Shown piece after piece: positions 1 to 10,286 of a stretch of DNA of 64,000 bases. Position numbers and translations under genes: made by a program. Numbering within the stretch: the stretch's first letter is position 1; every line of letters starts with the position of its first letter. This DNA is from Phocaeicola barnesiae DSM 18169 = JCM 13652. Lineage in GTDB: Bacteria; Bacteroidota; Bacteroidia; Bacteroidales; Bacteroidaceae. The stretch covers positions 1 to 64,000 of the forward strand of contig NZ_KB894660.1 of NCBI RefSeq assembly GCF_000374585.1, in the 5' to 3' direction. The notes beneath the pieces were generated by a model. The model was not told the origin of the DNA, ran no database searches, and saw only the letters and a program-made list of their open reading frames with translations.

Positions 1-2
1 TA

Positions 3-112
<110 letters not shown>

Positions 113-116
113 TGAG

Positions 117-152
117 GCCCCGGATTCCGCAAGGAGGTCCGGGGCTTTTTTT
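117..152 (+). terminator. Rho-independent terminator of the rRNA operon
   Basis: An 8-bp GC-rich stem (GCCCCGGA at 117-124 with TCCGGGGC at 138-145) is followed by seven T. It sits just behind the 5S gene. Confidence 0.9.
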
Positions 153-410
153 GTGTCCCGTCGTGCCGTCGGTCCGCCGGACGCCCCGCACGGCCTTCCG
201 CCGTGAATCCTCCCTCGCGGGACATATCCTTCACGGTGAAACATCCCCTTTCACCGGAAACGCCCTGTATACCAGGCTGCTGCCTGGCTTGTGAAGGCGT
301 GAAGCCATTAAACGGGGAAATGAAATTGTATCGTAATCTGCTTCTTATTCTGTCATTGATTCTCGCCAGAAGCTCCGTAACTTTTTATTCTGCTTAATCT
401 CAACATAATC
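153..410. other. Intergenic stretch, no gene seen
   Basis: No convincing coding frame on either strand. The only structure seen is a short inverted repeat (CGGTGAAA at 234-241, TTTCACCG at 249-256, 7-base loop) without a T-run. The composition moves from GC-rich next to the rRNA to AT-rich next to hflX. Confidence 0.5.
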
Positions 411-444
411 TTTTGTTCTTTTGTTAGAAAATTCGTTATATTTG
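411..444 (+). promoter_or_regulatory. Bacteroides-type promoter for hflX
   Basis: TTTTG at 411-415 and TATATTTG at 437-444 are 21 bp apart, fitting the Bacteroides -33/-7 pattern (TTTG, TAnnTTTG). Transcription would start about 25 bases before the hflX ATG. Confidence 0.7.
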
Positions 445-470
445 CGTGATTAAGAATTTAAATAGATTGA

Positions 471-1730
471 ATGAAAGAATTTGTAATTTCTGAAGCACAG
501 ACTGAGAAAGCTGTGCTGGTGGGTCTGATAACCCAAACCCAGGATGAACGTAAAACGAACGAGTATCTGGATGAACTGGCTTTTCTGGCAGAAACAGCTG
601 GGGCGGAAGTCGTAAAACGGTTTACGCAGAAGCTGGATACACCTAATTCGGTTACGTATGTAGGTAAAGGGAAGTTGCAGGAAATCAAGGAATACTTGGA
701 ATTGCAGAATGAATCGGAAGAGACTGAAATAGGTATGGTCATTTTCGATGATGAACTTTCTGCCAAACAGATACGAAATATTGAAGGCGAACTGAAGGTG
801 AAGATATTGGACCGTACTTCGTTGATTCTGGATATTTTCGCCATGCGTGCGCAGACTGCCAATGCCAAGACACAGGTGGAACTGGCTCAATACAAATACA
901 TGCTGCCTCGCCTGCAACGTTTGTGGACACACTTGGAACGACAAGGAGGTGGTTCCGGTGCCGGTGGTGGAAAAGGTTCCGTAGGATTGCGTGGTCCGGG
1001 TGAAACCCAGCTGGAGATGGACCGTCGTATCATTTTGAACCGGATGGCATTGCTGAAACAGCGTCTGGCTGAAATTGATACGCAGAAATCTACCCAGCGG
1101 AAGAACCGTGGACGCCTGATTCGTGTAGCTCTGGTCGGTTATACCAATGTGGGTAAATCTACTTTAATGAATCTTTTGGCTAAGAGTGAAGTTTTTGCGG
1201 AGAATAAGCTGTTTGCTACTTTGGATACCACTGTCCGTAAAGTGATTATCGAGAATCTGCCTTTCCTGTTGTCTGATACAGTAGGATTTATCCGTAAACT
1301 TCCTACAGACTTGGTGGAATCCTTTAAATCTACGTTGGATGAAGTGCGTGAAGCGGACTTGTTGGTGCATGTGGTAGATATATCTCATCCGGATTTTGAG
1401 GAACAGATTCAGATTGTGGACAAGACCATCGCCGATTTGGGCGCAGCCGGAAAACCGACCATGATTATTTTCAACAAGATTGATGCCTATACTTACGTAG
1501 AAAAGGCGGAAGATGATCTGACTCCCAAAACCAAGGAAAATATCACATTGGAAGAACTGATGAATACCTGGATGGCCAAACTGAACGACAACTGTATCTT
1601 CATTTCGGCCAAGAACAAGGTGAATATCGAAGAATTAAGAGAACGTTTATATAAGAAGGTAAAGGAACTTCATGTACAGAAATATCCGTACAATGATTTC
1701 CTGTACCAATCTTACGAAGAAGAACAATAG
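471..1730 (+). CDS. hflX: GTPase HflX
   Basis: Ribosome-associated GTPase that in other bacteria binds the large subunit and splits stalled ribosomes under stress. The 419-residue protein has the N-terminal HflX domain (about 15-200, with the Gly-rich stretch 159-171 and RGPGETQLE), then a G domain: Walker A GYTNVGKS at 223-230, DTVG at 269-272, NKID at 335-338. Its length is normal for the family. ATG 471 lies 26 bases behind a clear promoter. The next gene starts 4 bases after the stop codon, so the two are probably co-transcribed. Confidence 0.95.
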   Translation: MKEFVISEAQTEKAVLVGLITQTQDERKTNEYLDELAFLAETAGAEVVKRFTQKLDTPNSVTYVGKGKLQEIKEYLELQNESEETEIGMVIFDDELSAKQIRNIEGELKVKILDRTSLILDIFAMRAQTANAKTQVELAQYKYMLPRLQRLWTHLERQGGGSGAGGGKGSVGLRGPGETQLEMDRRIILNRMALLKQRLAEIDTQKSTQRKNRGRLIRVALVGYTNVGKSTLMNLLAKSEVFAENKLFATLDTTVRKVIIENLPFLLSDTVGFIRKLPTDLVESFKSTLDEVREADLLVHVVDISHPDFEEQIQIVDKTIADLGAAGKPTMIIFNKIDAYTYVEKAEDDLTPKTKENITLEELMNTWMAKLNDNCIFISAKNKVNIEELRERLYKKVKELHVQKYPYNDFLYQSYEEEQ

Positions 1731-1734
1731 CACT

Positions 1735-3726
1735 ATGGCAACAAATTATCGTTTACTGACTCCGGCTGAGATTGCTCAGCTGGAGAAACAGCTTTGTGTA
1801 GCTGATTCATGGGAGAATATACAGGTCGCTGAGAATTTCACACCTACTCATATACACTATACCCGTTTTTCCGGTACCATCCGTTTGGGAGTATTTGAAA
1901 AAGAGTTCCAGTTACCGGGGGGAATGAGCAAACATGCCGGCTTGTGCCGCGTAACCTTACACAATGTGACAGTAGGCGATAACTGCTGTATAGAGAACGT
2001 TAAGAACTACATTGCCAATTATACGATCGGGCATGATACATTTATAGAGAATGTGGATATCATTCTGGTGGATAGAGAAACCAGTTTCGGTAACGGGGTA
2101 GAAGTTTCTGTGTTGAATGAGACAGGAGGGCGTGAAGTGATGATTCATGACCGGTTGTCGGCACACGAAGCTTATATCATGGCTTTGTATAGACATCGTC
2201 CGCAGTTGATTGAACGGATGAAGGAGATTGTACAGGCTTATGTGAAGGAACGTACTTCGGATAGCGGACAGATTGGTAATCATGTTACCATCGTAGATGC
2301 CGGTTATATCAAGAATGTTTTTGTCGGAGATTATTGCCAGATAGAAGGTACTAGCCGTCTGAAGAACGGAAGTATCAACAGTAACGAGCATGATCCGATA
2401 CATGTGGGTTCCGGTGTCATTTGCGATGACTTCATTATTTCCAGCGGTTCGAATGTGGAAGACGGTACGATGCTGTCCCGTTGTTTTGTGGGGCAGGCTT
2501 GTCACATGGGACACAACTATTCGGCTTCCGATTCCTTGTTCTTCAGCAACTGCCAGGAAGAGAACGGCGAGGCCTGTGCTATCTTTGCCGGGCCTTTTAC
2601 GGTCACTCACCACAAGTCTACGTTGCTGATAGCGGGAATGTTTTCGTTCATGAATGCCGGTTCCGGTTCAAACCAGAGTAATCACATGTATAAGTTAGGG
2701 CCGATTCATCAGGGTGCTTTGGAGCGTGGAGCCAAGACTACTTCTGATTCCTATATTCTGTGGCCGGCACGTATCGGTGCATTCTCTCTGGTGATGGGCC
2801 GACATGTGAAACATCCGGATACGTCTAATCTGCCTTTTTCTTATCTGATAGAGGAAAAGAATACCACTTATCTGGCACCGGGTGTGAATCTGCGTAGTGT
2901 AGGTACAATCCGTGACGCGCAGAAATGGCCGAAGCGTGACAAGCGTAAGGACCCGGACAGATTGGACCAGATTAACTACAACCTGCTGAGTCCTTATACC
3001 ATCCAGAAGATGATGACCGGACGGATGATTCTGAAAGATTTGTCGAAGGTGTCAGGTGAGACTTCCGAAATTTACTCTTATCAGAGCGCAAAGATACGGA
3101 ACTCGGCTTTGAATAAAGGTATCAAGTTCTATGAGATGGCAATCCATAAGTTCTTGGGGAATTCGGTCATCAAACGATTGGAAAACCTTCATTTTGCCAG
3201 TGACGAGGAAATCCGTGCCCGTCTGCAGCCGGATACACCGGTAGGAGGCGGAGAATGGGTGGATGTTTCCGGACTGATAGCTCCGAAGAGTGAGGTGGAA
3301 CGTCTGATGCAGGAAATAGAGACCGGTAGTCTGACTACAGTGGCAGAGATGCATGCTCAGTTTGCCGAAATGCACCGGAACTATTATACGTACGAATGGA
3401 CATGGGCATACGAGAAGATGCTGGAATTCTATCAGCTGGATGCAACCCGGATTACCGCAAAAGACATTGTCGCGATTGTCAAGCAATGGCAGCAGTCGGT
3501 TGTCGAACTGGACAAGATGGTATACGAAGATGCCCGTAAAGAGTTCTCATTGAGCTCGATGACCGGATTTGGAGCCGACGGAACCCGCAGGGAACAGGAA
3601 CTCGATTTTGAACAGGTTCGTGGAGCCTTCGAGAGCAATCCGTTCGTAACGGCGGTATTGGAACATATCCGGGTAAAGACCGAACTGGGAAATGAACTGA
3701 TAGCCCGACTGGATAATCTGTTATAA
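1735..3726 (+). CDS. DUF4954 family hexapeptide-repeat protein
   Basis: 663 residues, function unknown. The first half has many short repeats of hydrophobic-Gly-x type (around residues 70-330), the pattern of a left-handed parallel beta-helix as in acyl- and nucleotidyl-transferase accessory domains; the C-terminal third is helical and acidic. This matches the Bacteroidetes family DUF4954 as I remember it. No signal peptide, so it is likely cytoplasmic. An in-frame start exists inside hflX, but ATG 1735, 4 bases after the hflX stop, gives the natural N-terminus. Its fixed position behind hflX suggests co-expression; no substrate can be read from the sequence. Confidence 0.85.
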   Translation: MATNYRLLTPAEIAQLEKQLCVADSWENIQVAENFTPTHIHYTRFSGTIRLGVFEKEFQLPGGMSKHAGLCRVTLHNVTVGDNCCIENVKNYIANYTIGHDTFIENVDIILVDRETSFGNGVEVSVLNETGGREVMIHDRLSAHEAYIMALYRHRPQLIERMKEIVQAYVKERTSDSGQIGNHVTIVDAGYIKNVFVGDYCQIEGTSRLKNGSINSNEHDPIHVGSGVICDDFIISSGSNVEDGTMLSRCFVGQACHMGHNYSASDSLFFSNCQEENGEACAIFAGPFTVTHHKSTLLIAGMFSFMNAGSGSNQSNHMYKLGPIHQGALERGAKTTSDSYILWPARIGAFSLVMGRHVKHPDTSNLPFSYLIEEKNTTYLAPGVNLRSVGTIRDAQKWPKRDKRKDPDRLDQINYNLLSPYTIQKMMTGRMILKDLSKVSGETSEIYSYQSAKIRNSALNKGIKFYEMAIHKFLGNSVIKRLENLHFASDEEIRARLQPDTPVGGGEWVDVSGLIAPKSEVERLMQEIETGSLTTVAEMHAQFAEMHRNYYTYEWTWAYEKMLEFYQLDATRITAKDIVAIVKQWQQSVVELDKMVYEDARKEFSLSSMTGFGADGTRREQELDFEQVRGAFESNPFVTAVLEHIRVKTELGNELIARLDNLL

Positions 3727-3747
3727 AGATAAAAGGAGGAGGAAGGT

Positions 3748-5523
3748 ATGAGAGGTTTGTGGATGTTTTGTTTCGTTTGGTTACTGTGCATAAGTGTAGA
3801 AGCAGCTGTGTCTGAGCGGAGAGAAGTGGAGCATCCGTGCTTTATCGCAACGAATACATCGAAGATTGAAATCCGAAAAATAATCTTGACCGATGCACAT
3901 ACGCAGGTAGATGCCGTGATGTATGGAAACCCCGGTGAACCGTTGGTGCTTTCTTCGAATACATTCCTGACAGCCGGAAAAGCATCGTTCCGGTTACGGG
4001 AAACGGATAAGGTTTCTATTGATGGATTGACGGAACCTGATGTGATTCCGGAGTCCGGACATAGTTATGTGACCCTGTCCTTTGAACCCGTACCTCGTGA
4101 TACTCATGAAATCAATTTTGTAGAGAAGGATTTCAACTGGAAAATCTGGGGCATCCAGTTGGTAGACAAAGAACCCTACGTATATCTGCCGAGTTTCCTC
4201 GAGAGTCAGTCTTTCGGTACAGATACGGAGCTTCCGACACCGGTACTGAAGGTAGGTAGAAACATCATTAATGGCTATGTGTTAGGATATGAACCGTCTA
4301 TGGAGATTGAAATGACCCTTCATCTTGCTGATTGGATGTTTCCGGAAGCCTGGTCGAAGCAGGTTAAGATTCTGCCGGATGGAGCCTTTCATATCGAAAC
4401 AAACCTGTTGACTGGTACTCCTGCCCGTTTACAGGTGAATGGAGCTTCGCTGAATCTTCTCATGATGCCGGGAGAGGAGATGATGGTATACATTCACTTG
4501 CCTCGTCTCAGCATGTCTGGTTCGGAGGTACTGAAGAAAACGTTCCGTAACCGTCAGAAAGCTTGGTATACGGGGAGTTGTGAGGCCTTGAATACTGAAC
4601 TGGCCACACGAGGATATCCGTTGGAGCTGGAAGCGTTCCTAACTTCGGATGAAAAGGCGGAAATGAAGGAGATGTCTGCCGAAGACTATCAGGCATCGCT
4701 CGTTTCGCTGATGGACAAGAAGAAAAATGCACTGACACACGATAAGAAAGTGAGTCGGACATTCCGGAATTATGTGATGGCCAATTGGAATGTCGACCTG
4801 TGCCGCTTGTTGGCCCAACGGGGAATAGTGCCCGATGCGTCTGACGATTTCTATAGCTGGTATGGCTATCGGTATGCGGATTATCAGGATGCTGTATGTA
4901 AGTTACGTGAGCCTTCTGTGTTGTGGAAGGATATAACCGGAGCCCGTGCAGTGATTCAGGATTGTATGAAGAAGAAAGGATTGACATCGCCTGATAAAAA
5001 GAAGTTGGAGGAGATACAGACAACTGAAGTACGGAATTTTACCTCTGAAAGGATTAAGCAGGTAGAGGTTTTGGTAGCCCGTGAAAAGGCTGTCAAAGGA
5101 CATGTCGTGGAACATTTGGATACCTTGGTACAAGGTGCTGATATTTTGCCTGCTATCCTTGCAGCTCACCGTGGACAGGCTGTTCTGTTGGATTTTTGGG
5201 CGACCTGGTGTGGCCCGTGTAAGAAGAGTTTTACCGCTATGCGTCCATTGAAGGAAAGCCTGTCTGGAAAAGATATTGTTTATATTTATTTGACAGGACC
5301 TACTTCACCGGAACTGGTTTGGCGAGGTGCTGTTTCCGGTATGAACGGTGTTCATTACCGGTTGTCGAAACCGCAATGGGACTATTTGTGTAAATCTTAT
5401 GGCATTACCGGAATTCCGGGGTATCTGGTTATCGGTTATGACGGTAAGCTGTTGGCCCGTTATGTCGGTTTCCCGGGAGTGGATGTACTTCAAAAAGATT
5501 TGTTGCGTGCTATGGGGCAGTGA
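3748..5523 (+). CDS. Secreted thioredoxin-fold protein (TlpA/AhpC-TSA-like C-terminus)
   Basis: 591 residues with an N-terminal signal peptide (about 1-20), so periplasmic or surface-exposed. The first 450 residues contain beta-rich segments typical of Bacteroidetes lipid- or surface-associated thioredoxin proteins and a Lys/Glu-rich helical part (about 310-450). A C-terminal thioredoxin domain carries WCGPC with cysteines 488 and 491, and a cis-Pro region GITGIPGYLV at about 552-561. It probably reduces or isomerises disulfides in exported proteins; the partner is unknown. A purine-rich AAAGGAGGAGG stretch lies just before the ATG. It is 21 bases behind the DUF4954 gene and is followed by the independent fumarase promoter. 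Confidence 0.8.
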   Translation: MRGLWMFCFVWLLCISVEAAVSERREVEHPCFIATNTSKIEIRKIILTDAHTQVDAVMYGNPGEPLVLSSNTFLTAGKASFRLRETDKVSIDGLTEPDVIPESGHSYVTLSFEPVPRDTHEINFVEKDFNWKIWGIQLVDKEPYVYLPSFLESQSFGTDTELPTPVLKVGRNIINGYVLGYEPSMEIEMTLHLADWMFPEAWSKQVKILPDGAFHIETNLLTGTPARLQVNGASLNLLMMPGEEMMVYIHLPRLSMSGSEVLKKTFRNRQKAWYTGSCEALNTELATRGYPLELEAFLTSDEKAEMKEMSAEDYQASLVSLMDKKKNALTHDKKVSRTFRNYVMANWNVDLCRLLAQRGIVPDASDDFYSWYGYRYADYQDAVCKLREPSVLWKDITGARAVIQDCMKKKGLTSPDKKKLEEIQTTEVRNFTSERIKQVEVLVAREKAVKGHVVEHLDTLVQGADILPAILAAHRGQAVLLDFWATWCGPCKKSFTAMRPLKESLSGKDIVYIYLTGPTSPELVWRGAVSGMNGVHYRLSKPQWDYLCKSYGITGIPGYLVIGYDGKLLARYVGFPGVDVLQKDLLRAMGQ

Positions 5524-5584
5524 GCCGAGCCGATAAAGAAAAAGATTTTTACGCTAATTAAGGAAAAAATTCAATATTACTTTG

Positions 5585-5593
5585 TACCTTTGC
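5585..5593 (+). promoter_or_regulatory. -7 element for the fumarase gene
   Basis: TACCTTTGC at 5585-5593 matches the Bacteroides -7 consensus and lies 38 bases before the ATG. No good -33 element was found at the expected distance. Confidence 0.6.
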
Positions 5594-5631
5594 TTTCAAA
5601 CGAATAACTAACATTTTAAAAACATTCAATT

Positions 5632-7275
5632 ATGGCAACACCTGAATTCAAGTATCAGCCGATGTTCGAACACGGAAAAGATACTACTGAATACTATCTG
5701 CTTACCAAAGATTATGTCTCTGTAAGCGAGTTTGAAGGAAAACCTATCTTGAAAATCGAAAAAGAAGGTCTGACAGCAATGGCCAATGCGGCTTTCCGTG
5801 ATGTTTCATTCATGCTGCGCCGTTCTCACAACGAGCAGGTTGCTAAGATTCTGAGCGACCCCGAAGCCAGTGACAACGATAAATATGTAGCCTTGACTTT
5901 CTTGCGTAATGCAGAAGTCGCTGCTAAGGGTGTACTTCCTTTCTGCCAAGATACAGGTACTGCTATTATCCACGGTGAAAAAGGTCAGCAGGTATGGACC
6001 GGATATTGCGACGAAGAAGCTTTGTCACTGGGTGTTTTCAAGACATATACTGAAGAGAACCTGCGTTACTCACAGAATGCTCCGTTGACCATGTACGAAG
6101 AAGTCAACACCCGTTGCAATCTGCCTGCTCAGATTGATATCGAAGCTACTCAGGGTATGGAATATGAGTTCCTTTGCGTAACAAAGGGTGGTGGCTCTGC
6201 CAACAAAACTTATCTGTATCAGGAAACCAAGGCTATCTTGAATCCGGCTACACTGGTTCCGTTCCTGGTAGAAAAGATGAAGACACTGGGTACTGCTGCT
6301 TGTCCTCCTTATCATATTGCTTTCGTAATCGGTGGTACTTCAGCTGAGAAGAACCTGTTGACCGTGAAGCTGGCTTCTACTCGTTTCTATGACAATCTGC
6401 CGACTACCGGTAACGAATACGGTCGTGCATTCCGCGATATAGAACTGGAGAAACAGGTTCTTGAAGAAGCTCACCGCATCGGTTTGGGAGCTCAGTTCGG
6501 TGGTAAGTATTATGCTCACGATGTACGTATTATCCGTCTGCCTCGTCACGGCGCTTCTTGTCCGGTAGGTTTGGGTGTTTCTTGCTCTGCCGACCGTAAC
6601 ATCCGTTGTAAAATCAATAAAGACGGTATCTGGATTGAAAAACTGGACTCAAATCCGGGTGAACTGATTCCGGAAGAACTGCGTCAGGCTGGTGAAGGTA
6701 ATGCTGTGAAGATTGATCTGAACCGTCCGATGCCGGAAATTCTGGCTGAACTGGATAAATATCCGGTAGCAACCCGTCTGTCTTTGAACGGAACTATCAT
6801 TGTTGGCCGTGATATCGCTCACGCTAAGCTGAAAGAACGTCTGGACCGTGGTGAAGACCTGCCTCAGTATATCAAGGATCATCCGATTTATTACGCTGGT
6901 CCGGCCAAGACTCCGAAGGGAATGGCTTGCGGTTCTATGGGCCCGACTACTGCCGGCCGTATGGATCCGTATGTAGATTTGTTCCAGAGCCACGGAGGTT
7001 CTATGATTATGTTGGCTAAAGGTAACCGTAGCCAGGCTGTAACTGACGCTTGTAAGAAGCATGGAGGTTTCTACCTGGGTTCTATCGGTGGTCCGGCTGC
7101 TATCCTGGCACAGAACAACATCAAGAGCATCGAATGTGTAGAATATCCGGAATTGGGTATGGAAGCTATTTGGAAGATCGAAGTGGAAGACTTCCCGGCA
7201 TTCATCCTGGTAGACAACAAGGGTAATGATTTCTTCAAGCAGATCAAACCGCGTTGCACTGGAAACTGCAAGTAA
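5632..7275 (+). CDS. fumB: Fumarate hydratase, class I (iron-sulfur)
   Basis: Interconverts fumarate and malate; in Bacteroides this serves the reductive branch from oxaloacetate to succinate. 547 residues, the usual length of the single-chain class I enzyme. Candidate [4Fe-4S] ligands are Cys105 (in FCQDTGTA), the Cys in TAACPPYH (about 224), and one in the [17 protein letters not shown] region (about 310-318). The C-terminal domain shows [13 protein letters not shown] and the SHGGS loop. It stands as a single gene between its own promoter and a strong double hairpin. Confidence 0.95.
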   Translation: MATPEFKYQPMFEHGKDTTEYYLLTKDYVSVSEFEGKPILKIEKEGLTAMANAAFRDVSFMLRRSHNEQVAKILSDPEASDNDKYVALTFLRNAEVAAKGVLPFCQDTGTAIIHGEKGQQVWTGYCDEEALSLGVFKTYTEENLRYSQNAPLTMYEEVNTRCNLPAQIDIEATQGMEYEFLCVTKGGGSANKTYLYQETKAILNPATLVPFLVEKMKTLGTAACPPYHIAFVIGGTSAEKNLLTVKLASTRFYDNLPTTGNEYGRAFRDIELEKQVLEEAHRIGLGAQFGGKYYAHDVRIIRLPRHGASCPVGLGVSCSADRNIRCKINKDGIWIEKLDSNPGELIPEELRQAGEGNAVKIDLNRPMPEILAELDKYPVATRLSLNGTIIVGRDIAHAKLKERLDRGEDLPQYIKDHPIYYAGPAKTPKGMACGSMGPTTAGRMDPYVDLFQSHGGSMIMLAKGNRSQAVTDACKKHGGFYLGSIGGPAAILAQNNIKSIECVEYPELGMEAIWKIEVEDFPAFILVDNKGNDFFKQIKPRCTGNCK

Positions 7276-7282
7276 CCCTTTT

Positions 7283-7369
7283 TGTCTGAAGTTGCGTTAG
7301 GGTAACTTCAGACAGATATATAAAAGGAAAGCGTCTATCTTGAAATTATGGGAGATAGACGCTTTTTTA
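7283..7369 (+). terminator. Tandem hairpins, terminator behind fumarase
   Basis: First inverted repeat TGTCTGAAGT/ACTTCAGACA (7283-7314), then a second with an 11-bp perfect stem AGCGTCTATCT (7330-7340) and AGATAGACGCT (7353-7363) followed by a T-run. The second is a classic terminator for the + strand. It may also end the reverse-strand esterase operon arriving from the right. Confidence 0.85.
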
Positions 7370-7522
7370 TTTAAATAAACCTTTAAATTAAAGTCGTTTA
7401 AGCAGGATAAATACCTTAAATAAAAGTCTAAATGAAGTTATCAAATAAAGTATTATTGGTGACTTCTTACCGTAGTTTGTTGATAACTCTATTGTTTGAT
7501 ATAATATCGATGCTGCTATTGA

Positions 7523-9598
7523 TTAAAAAATTTCTTCTCTGAAGGTAGAAGCCGGAAGACCTTCTGCATTCATCAGATTTGCTCTAGTGAAGGGTTGCCA
7601 GCCATATCGGATAAAGTGTGGTGTCTTCACTTGCGGGCTGTGCAGTATGATGCGTTCTCCCTGGATGGTCGCTTTTGCCGGATAATACAGTCCGTCGGTT
7701 TCCGCTATTTCGAATCCGATTATTTCTTTTCCATTGGAAGGTTGTAGCCCTTTTCCGTATAGGAAATCTATCACGACCTGTTTCCCCTCAACCTGAGCCG
7801 ATTTAAACAGTGGACCGGACGGAAGAAGGTTCGAGAAGCCATATTCCTTGTGTAGAGCCCAACGTGCCAGTCTTTCTCCGATTGGTCGTTTGTCTCGGGG
7901 ATGTACATCCAGTGAGTCACCCTTGTCTGATGAAACGGCCATTCCTGTATGGGGAATCTGTTGCATCAGCTGTCTTTGACTGTCCCGAAACCACGGCCAA
8001 GACGGTCGGTTGAGACTTGACAGCTGAACAAAATAGAAAGGAAGTTCGGGTGATTGCCAGTTCCTGCGCCAACTTTGTACCAGTAGACTGAACAGTTTCT
8101 CGTGGGCTTCCATGTTATGTGCGTTCGATTCTCCCTGATACCAGATGACTCCTTTGATAGGGTATTGTTCCAACGTTTGGATTCCTGTTTCGTACAGGTA
8201 GCAAGGTTCGTATGGATGACGTTGCAGTTTGTCTGTTTTCTTTTGAAGATTGGTTAAGGCACGTTCGCGTACCCAGTCTTGGATGAAGTCGTTTTGTGTC
8301 CAGTCTCTCAGAATAGCAGAAAATTGGAATTCCAGTGTACTTCGGTCTATCCATGCTTCTGTGGGTGAACCACCTACAGCGTTACAGATTAATCCGACTG
8401 ATACGTTCAGACTATCTTGAATCATTTTCCCGAAGTAATAGGCTACAGCTGAAAATCCGGCAACTTGTTGTGGGGTACAAGGCTTCCATTGTGTAGGTTG
8501 ATAATACAGCAAATGATTGACGGAATCCAATGCAGATACTTCCCATGCACGGTTATCGGTAGCCCATTTCCCTTTCAGGTGATATAGTCGGATATCTATA
8601 TTGTCTGCTTTGGGAATATCTTTATCCGCTGTGATAGCTTGCGACAGTTGGAACTCCATGTTTGACTGTCCTGAACAAAGCCAGACTTCACCTGCCGCAA
8701 CATGATGGAATGTCTGTTTTTGTTTATGAGTGGAAACAGTCAGTTCATAGTTGTTCCCGGCTTTGATAGGATGAAGTGTTACGCTCCACTTTCCGTCGTA
8801 TCCTGTGGTAGCAGTGTGTTGTTGCCCATCAATGCAGACTGTGACTTTTTCACCGGCGTTGGCTGTCCCTTCTATAGTGAGAGGGCGATTGCGTTGTAGT
8901 ACCATATAGTCGGTGAAGGTTTGAGGCAAATGTAGGCCTCCGAAATCTCCGGTAATGGCTGAATAGACGGTGTGCGCCAGTATACCGGCACCCTCCGGAT
9001 TGGGATGAAGTCCGTCTGGGAAAAAGAGCGGATAGGCATACAAGGCTTGATGGAGGTCGATTAGTTGTACATCGGTTACACGGGAGATTGTTTCAATAGC
9101 CTGTTGGATGTCACGATGCCAGTCACGTGTACCGGATTCGAATCTCGGATGCCGGTGTGAAATAGGTGTCAGCCGGCATATCAGGATGCGACAGTGTGGA
9201 TTGGCTTTCCTGCAGGAATCAATCAAGGCTAGATAATCTCTGACGAATTCATCCCGGTAGTTGGGCCAATTTCTGGGGTCTGTATCATTAATGCCCAGAT
9301 GTATCACGGCAATGTCTCCGGCAAATTCCATGGCTTTCTGGAATTCCGGCTGTTTCATGTAGGGACGGTGTCCGTGATTGAGTAATGTCGCTCCTGGCTT
9401 GCCAAAATTTCCTACAAGGTAATCACAACCCAATAATTGCTGCAGTTGTGCCGGATATGATTCGACTTGTGGATTCTCGGTACCTATACCGTAAGTTATA
9501 CTATTTCCTATGCAAGCTACTTTTGTTGGTGAGTCAGCATGTGATAAGGAAGCTGTTAATAAGAGGAAAAACAGGATAAAGAAAGATTTCCGGTTCAT
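7523..9598 (-). CDS. nanS: Bimodular sialate O-acetylesterase with two SGNH domains
   Basis: Removes O-acetyl groups from sialic acids so that sialidase and lyase can act. 691 residues with a signal peptide (1-21). Domain 1 (about 25-215) is a GDSL/SGNH hydrolase: nucleophile Ser33 in IGNSITYG, GIND near 105, DGLHPN near 196. Domain 2 (about 290-690) is a sialate O-acetylesterase module with CSGQSNMEF near 306 and WYQGESN near 473. A two-domain NanS is known from Tannerella, so this layout has a precedent. It is last of a three-gene reverse operon (GH20, SGNH, NanS), 18 bases behind the SGNH gene. Export to the periplasm or surface is expected. Confidence 0.88.
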   Translation of the reverse strand: MNRKSFFILFFLLLTASLSHADSPTKVACIGNSITYGIGTENPQVESYPAQLQQLLGCDYLVGNFGKPGATLLNHGHRPYMKQPEFQKAMEFAGDIAVIHLGINDTDPRNWPNYRDEFVRDYLALIDSCRKANPHCRILICRLTPISHRHPRFESGTRDWHRDIQQAIETISRVTDVQLIDLHQALYAYPLFFPDGLHPNPEGAGILAHTVYSAITGDFGGLHLPQTFTDYMVLQRNRPLTIEGTANAGEKVTVCIDGQQHTATTGYDGKWSVTLHPIKAGNNYELTVSTHKQKQTFHHVAAGEVWLCSGQSNMEFQLSQAITADKDIPKADNIDIRLYHLKGKWATDNRAWEVSALDSVNHLLYYQPTQWKPCTPQQVAGFSAVAYYFGKMIQDSLNVSVGLICNAVGGSPTEAWIDRSTLEFQFSAILRDWTQNDFIQDWVRERALTNLQKKTDKLQRHPYEPCYLYETGIQTLEQYPIKGVIWYQGESNAHNMEAHEKLFSLLVQSWRRNWQSPELPFYFVQLSSLNRPSWPWFRDSQRQLMQQIPHTGMAVSSDKGDSLDVHPRDKRPIGERLARWALHKEYGFSNLLPSGPLFKSAQVEGKQVVIDFLYGKGLQPSNGKEIIGFEIAETDGLYYPAKATIQGERIILHSPQVKTPHFIRYGWQPFTRANLMNAEGLPASTFREEIF

Positions 9599-9616
9599 AG
9601 TGTCAGTTTATTTCGG

Positions 9617-10282
9617 TTATAAATAGGGGGTGATGATTTCTTTCCATAACAGATAGCCTTTGCCCAACAAATGGAGTCCATCGTTGGTGTATTGTTTTTG
9701 CATCTGTCCTTCGGCATCGACGAAGTGTGAGAACAAATCGATGTATTGCACTTGTTCTTTTTCTGTCACGGTCTTGATTTTCTGGTTTATTTCCGGAATT
9801 TCTTTCCAGTGGCAAGTATGTTCATAAAATTTATTATAATAAGTGGTGACTGGTAACAGGCTTTGTACATAGATTTGTGTTTCAGGTGACACTTGCTTGA
9901 TTTTCTGTACAATGAGTCGGATGCCAGCTGCAATGGTATCTGCTGGTTCGTTTTGTGGTACATTGTTGATACCAATCATCAGGAAAATTTTGGCTGGTTG
10001 CCCGTTTACAATAGCATCCAGTCGGTCGAATACACCTTGTGTCGTATCGCCACTAATGCCTCGATTCTTGACATGCGGATTATTGAATAATTCGTGCCAT
10101 TCTCCTCCATCGGTGATGCTGTTTCCTATAAAGATGATATCTTCGGATGTAACAGGAAGACTCTCGAAAAGTGACGCACGCTGGTAATAGTAAGTGGAAT
10201 ACTTAGGAGATTTGTCCTGTTGTGCATAGAGTGTGACGGCTGTCAGCCAGGTAAAGAGCAATAAAAATGTTTTTTTCGTCAT
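9617..10282 (-). CDS. Secreted SGNH/GDSL-family esterase
   Basis: 221 residues with signal peptide (1-20). SGNH blocks are present: FIGNSITDGG (Ser near 54), GINNVPQNEP near 124, and DGLHLLG near 204 supplying Asp and His. The family includes sialate and other carbohydrate O-acetylesterases. Its place between a GH20 hexosaminidase (4-base gap) and NanS suggests it removes acetyl groups from host glycans, perhaps acting on a position NanS does not. Exact substrate cannot be read from the sequence. Confidence 0.82.
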   Translation of the reverse strand: MTKKTFLLLFTWLTAVTLYAQQDKSPKYSTYYYQRASLFESLPVTSEDIIFIGNSITDGGEWHELFNNPHVKNRGISGDTTQGVFDRLDAIVNGQPAKIFLMIGINNVPQNEPADTIAAGIRLIVQKIKQVSPETQIYVQSLLPVTTYYNKFYEHTCHWKEIPEINQKIKTVTEKEQVQYIDLFSHFVDAEGQMQKQYTNDGLHLLGKGYLLWKEIITPYL

Positions 10283-10286
10283 GTCC

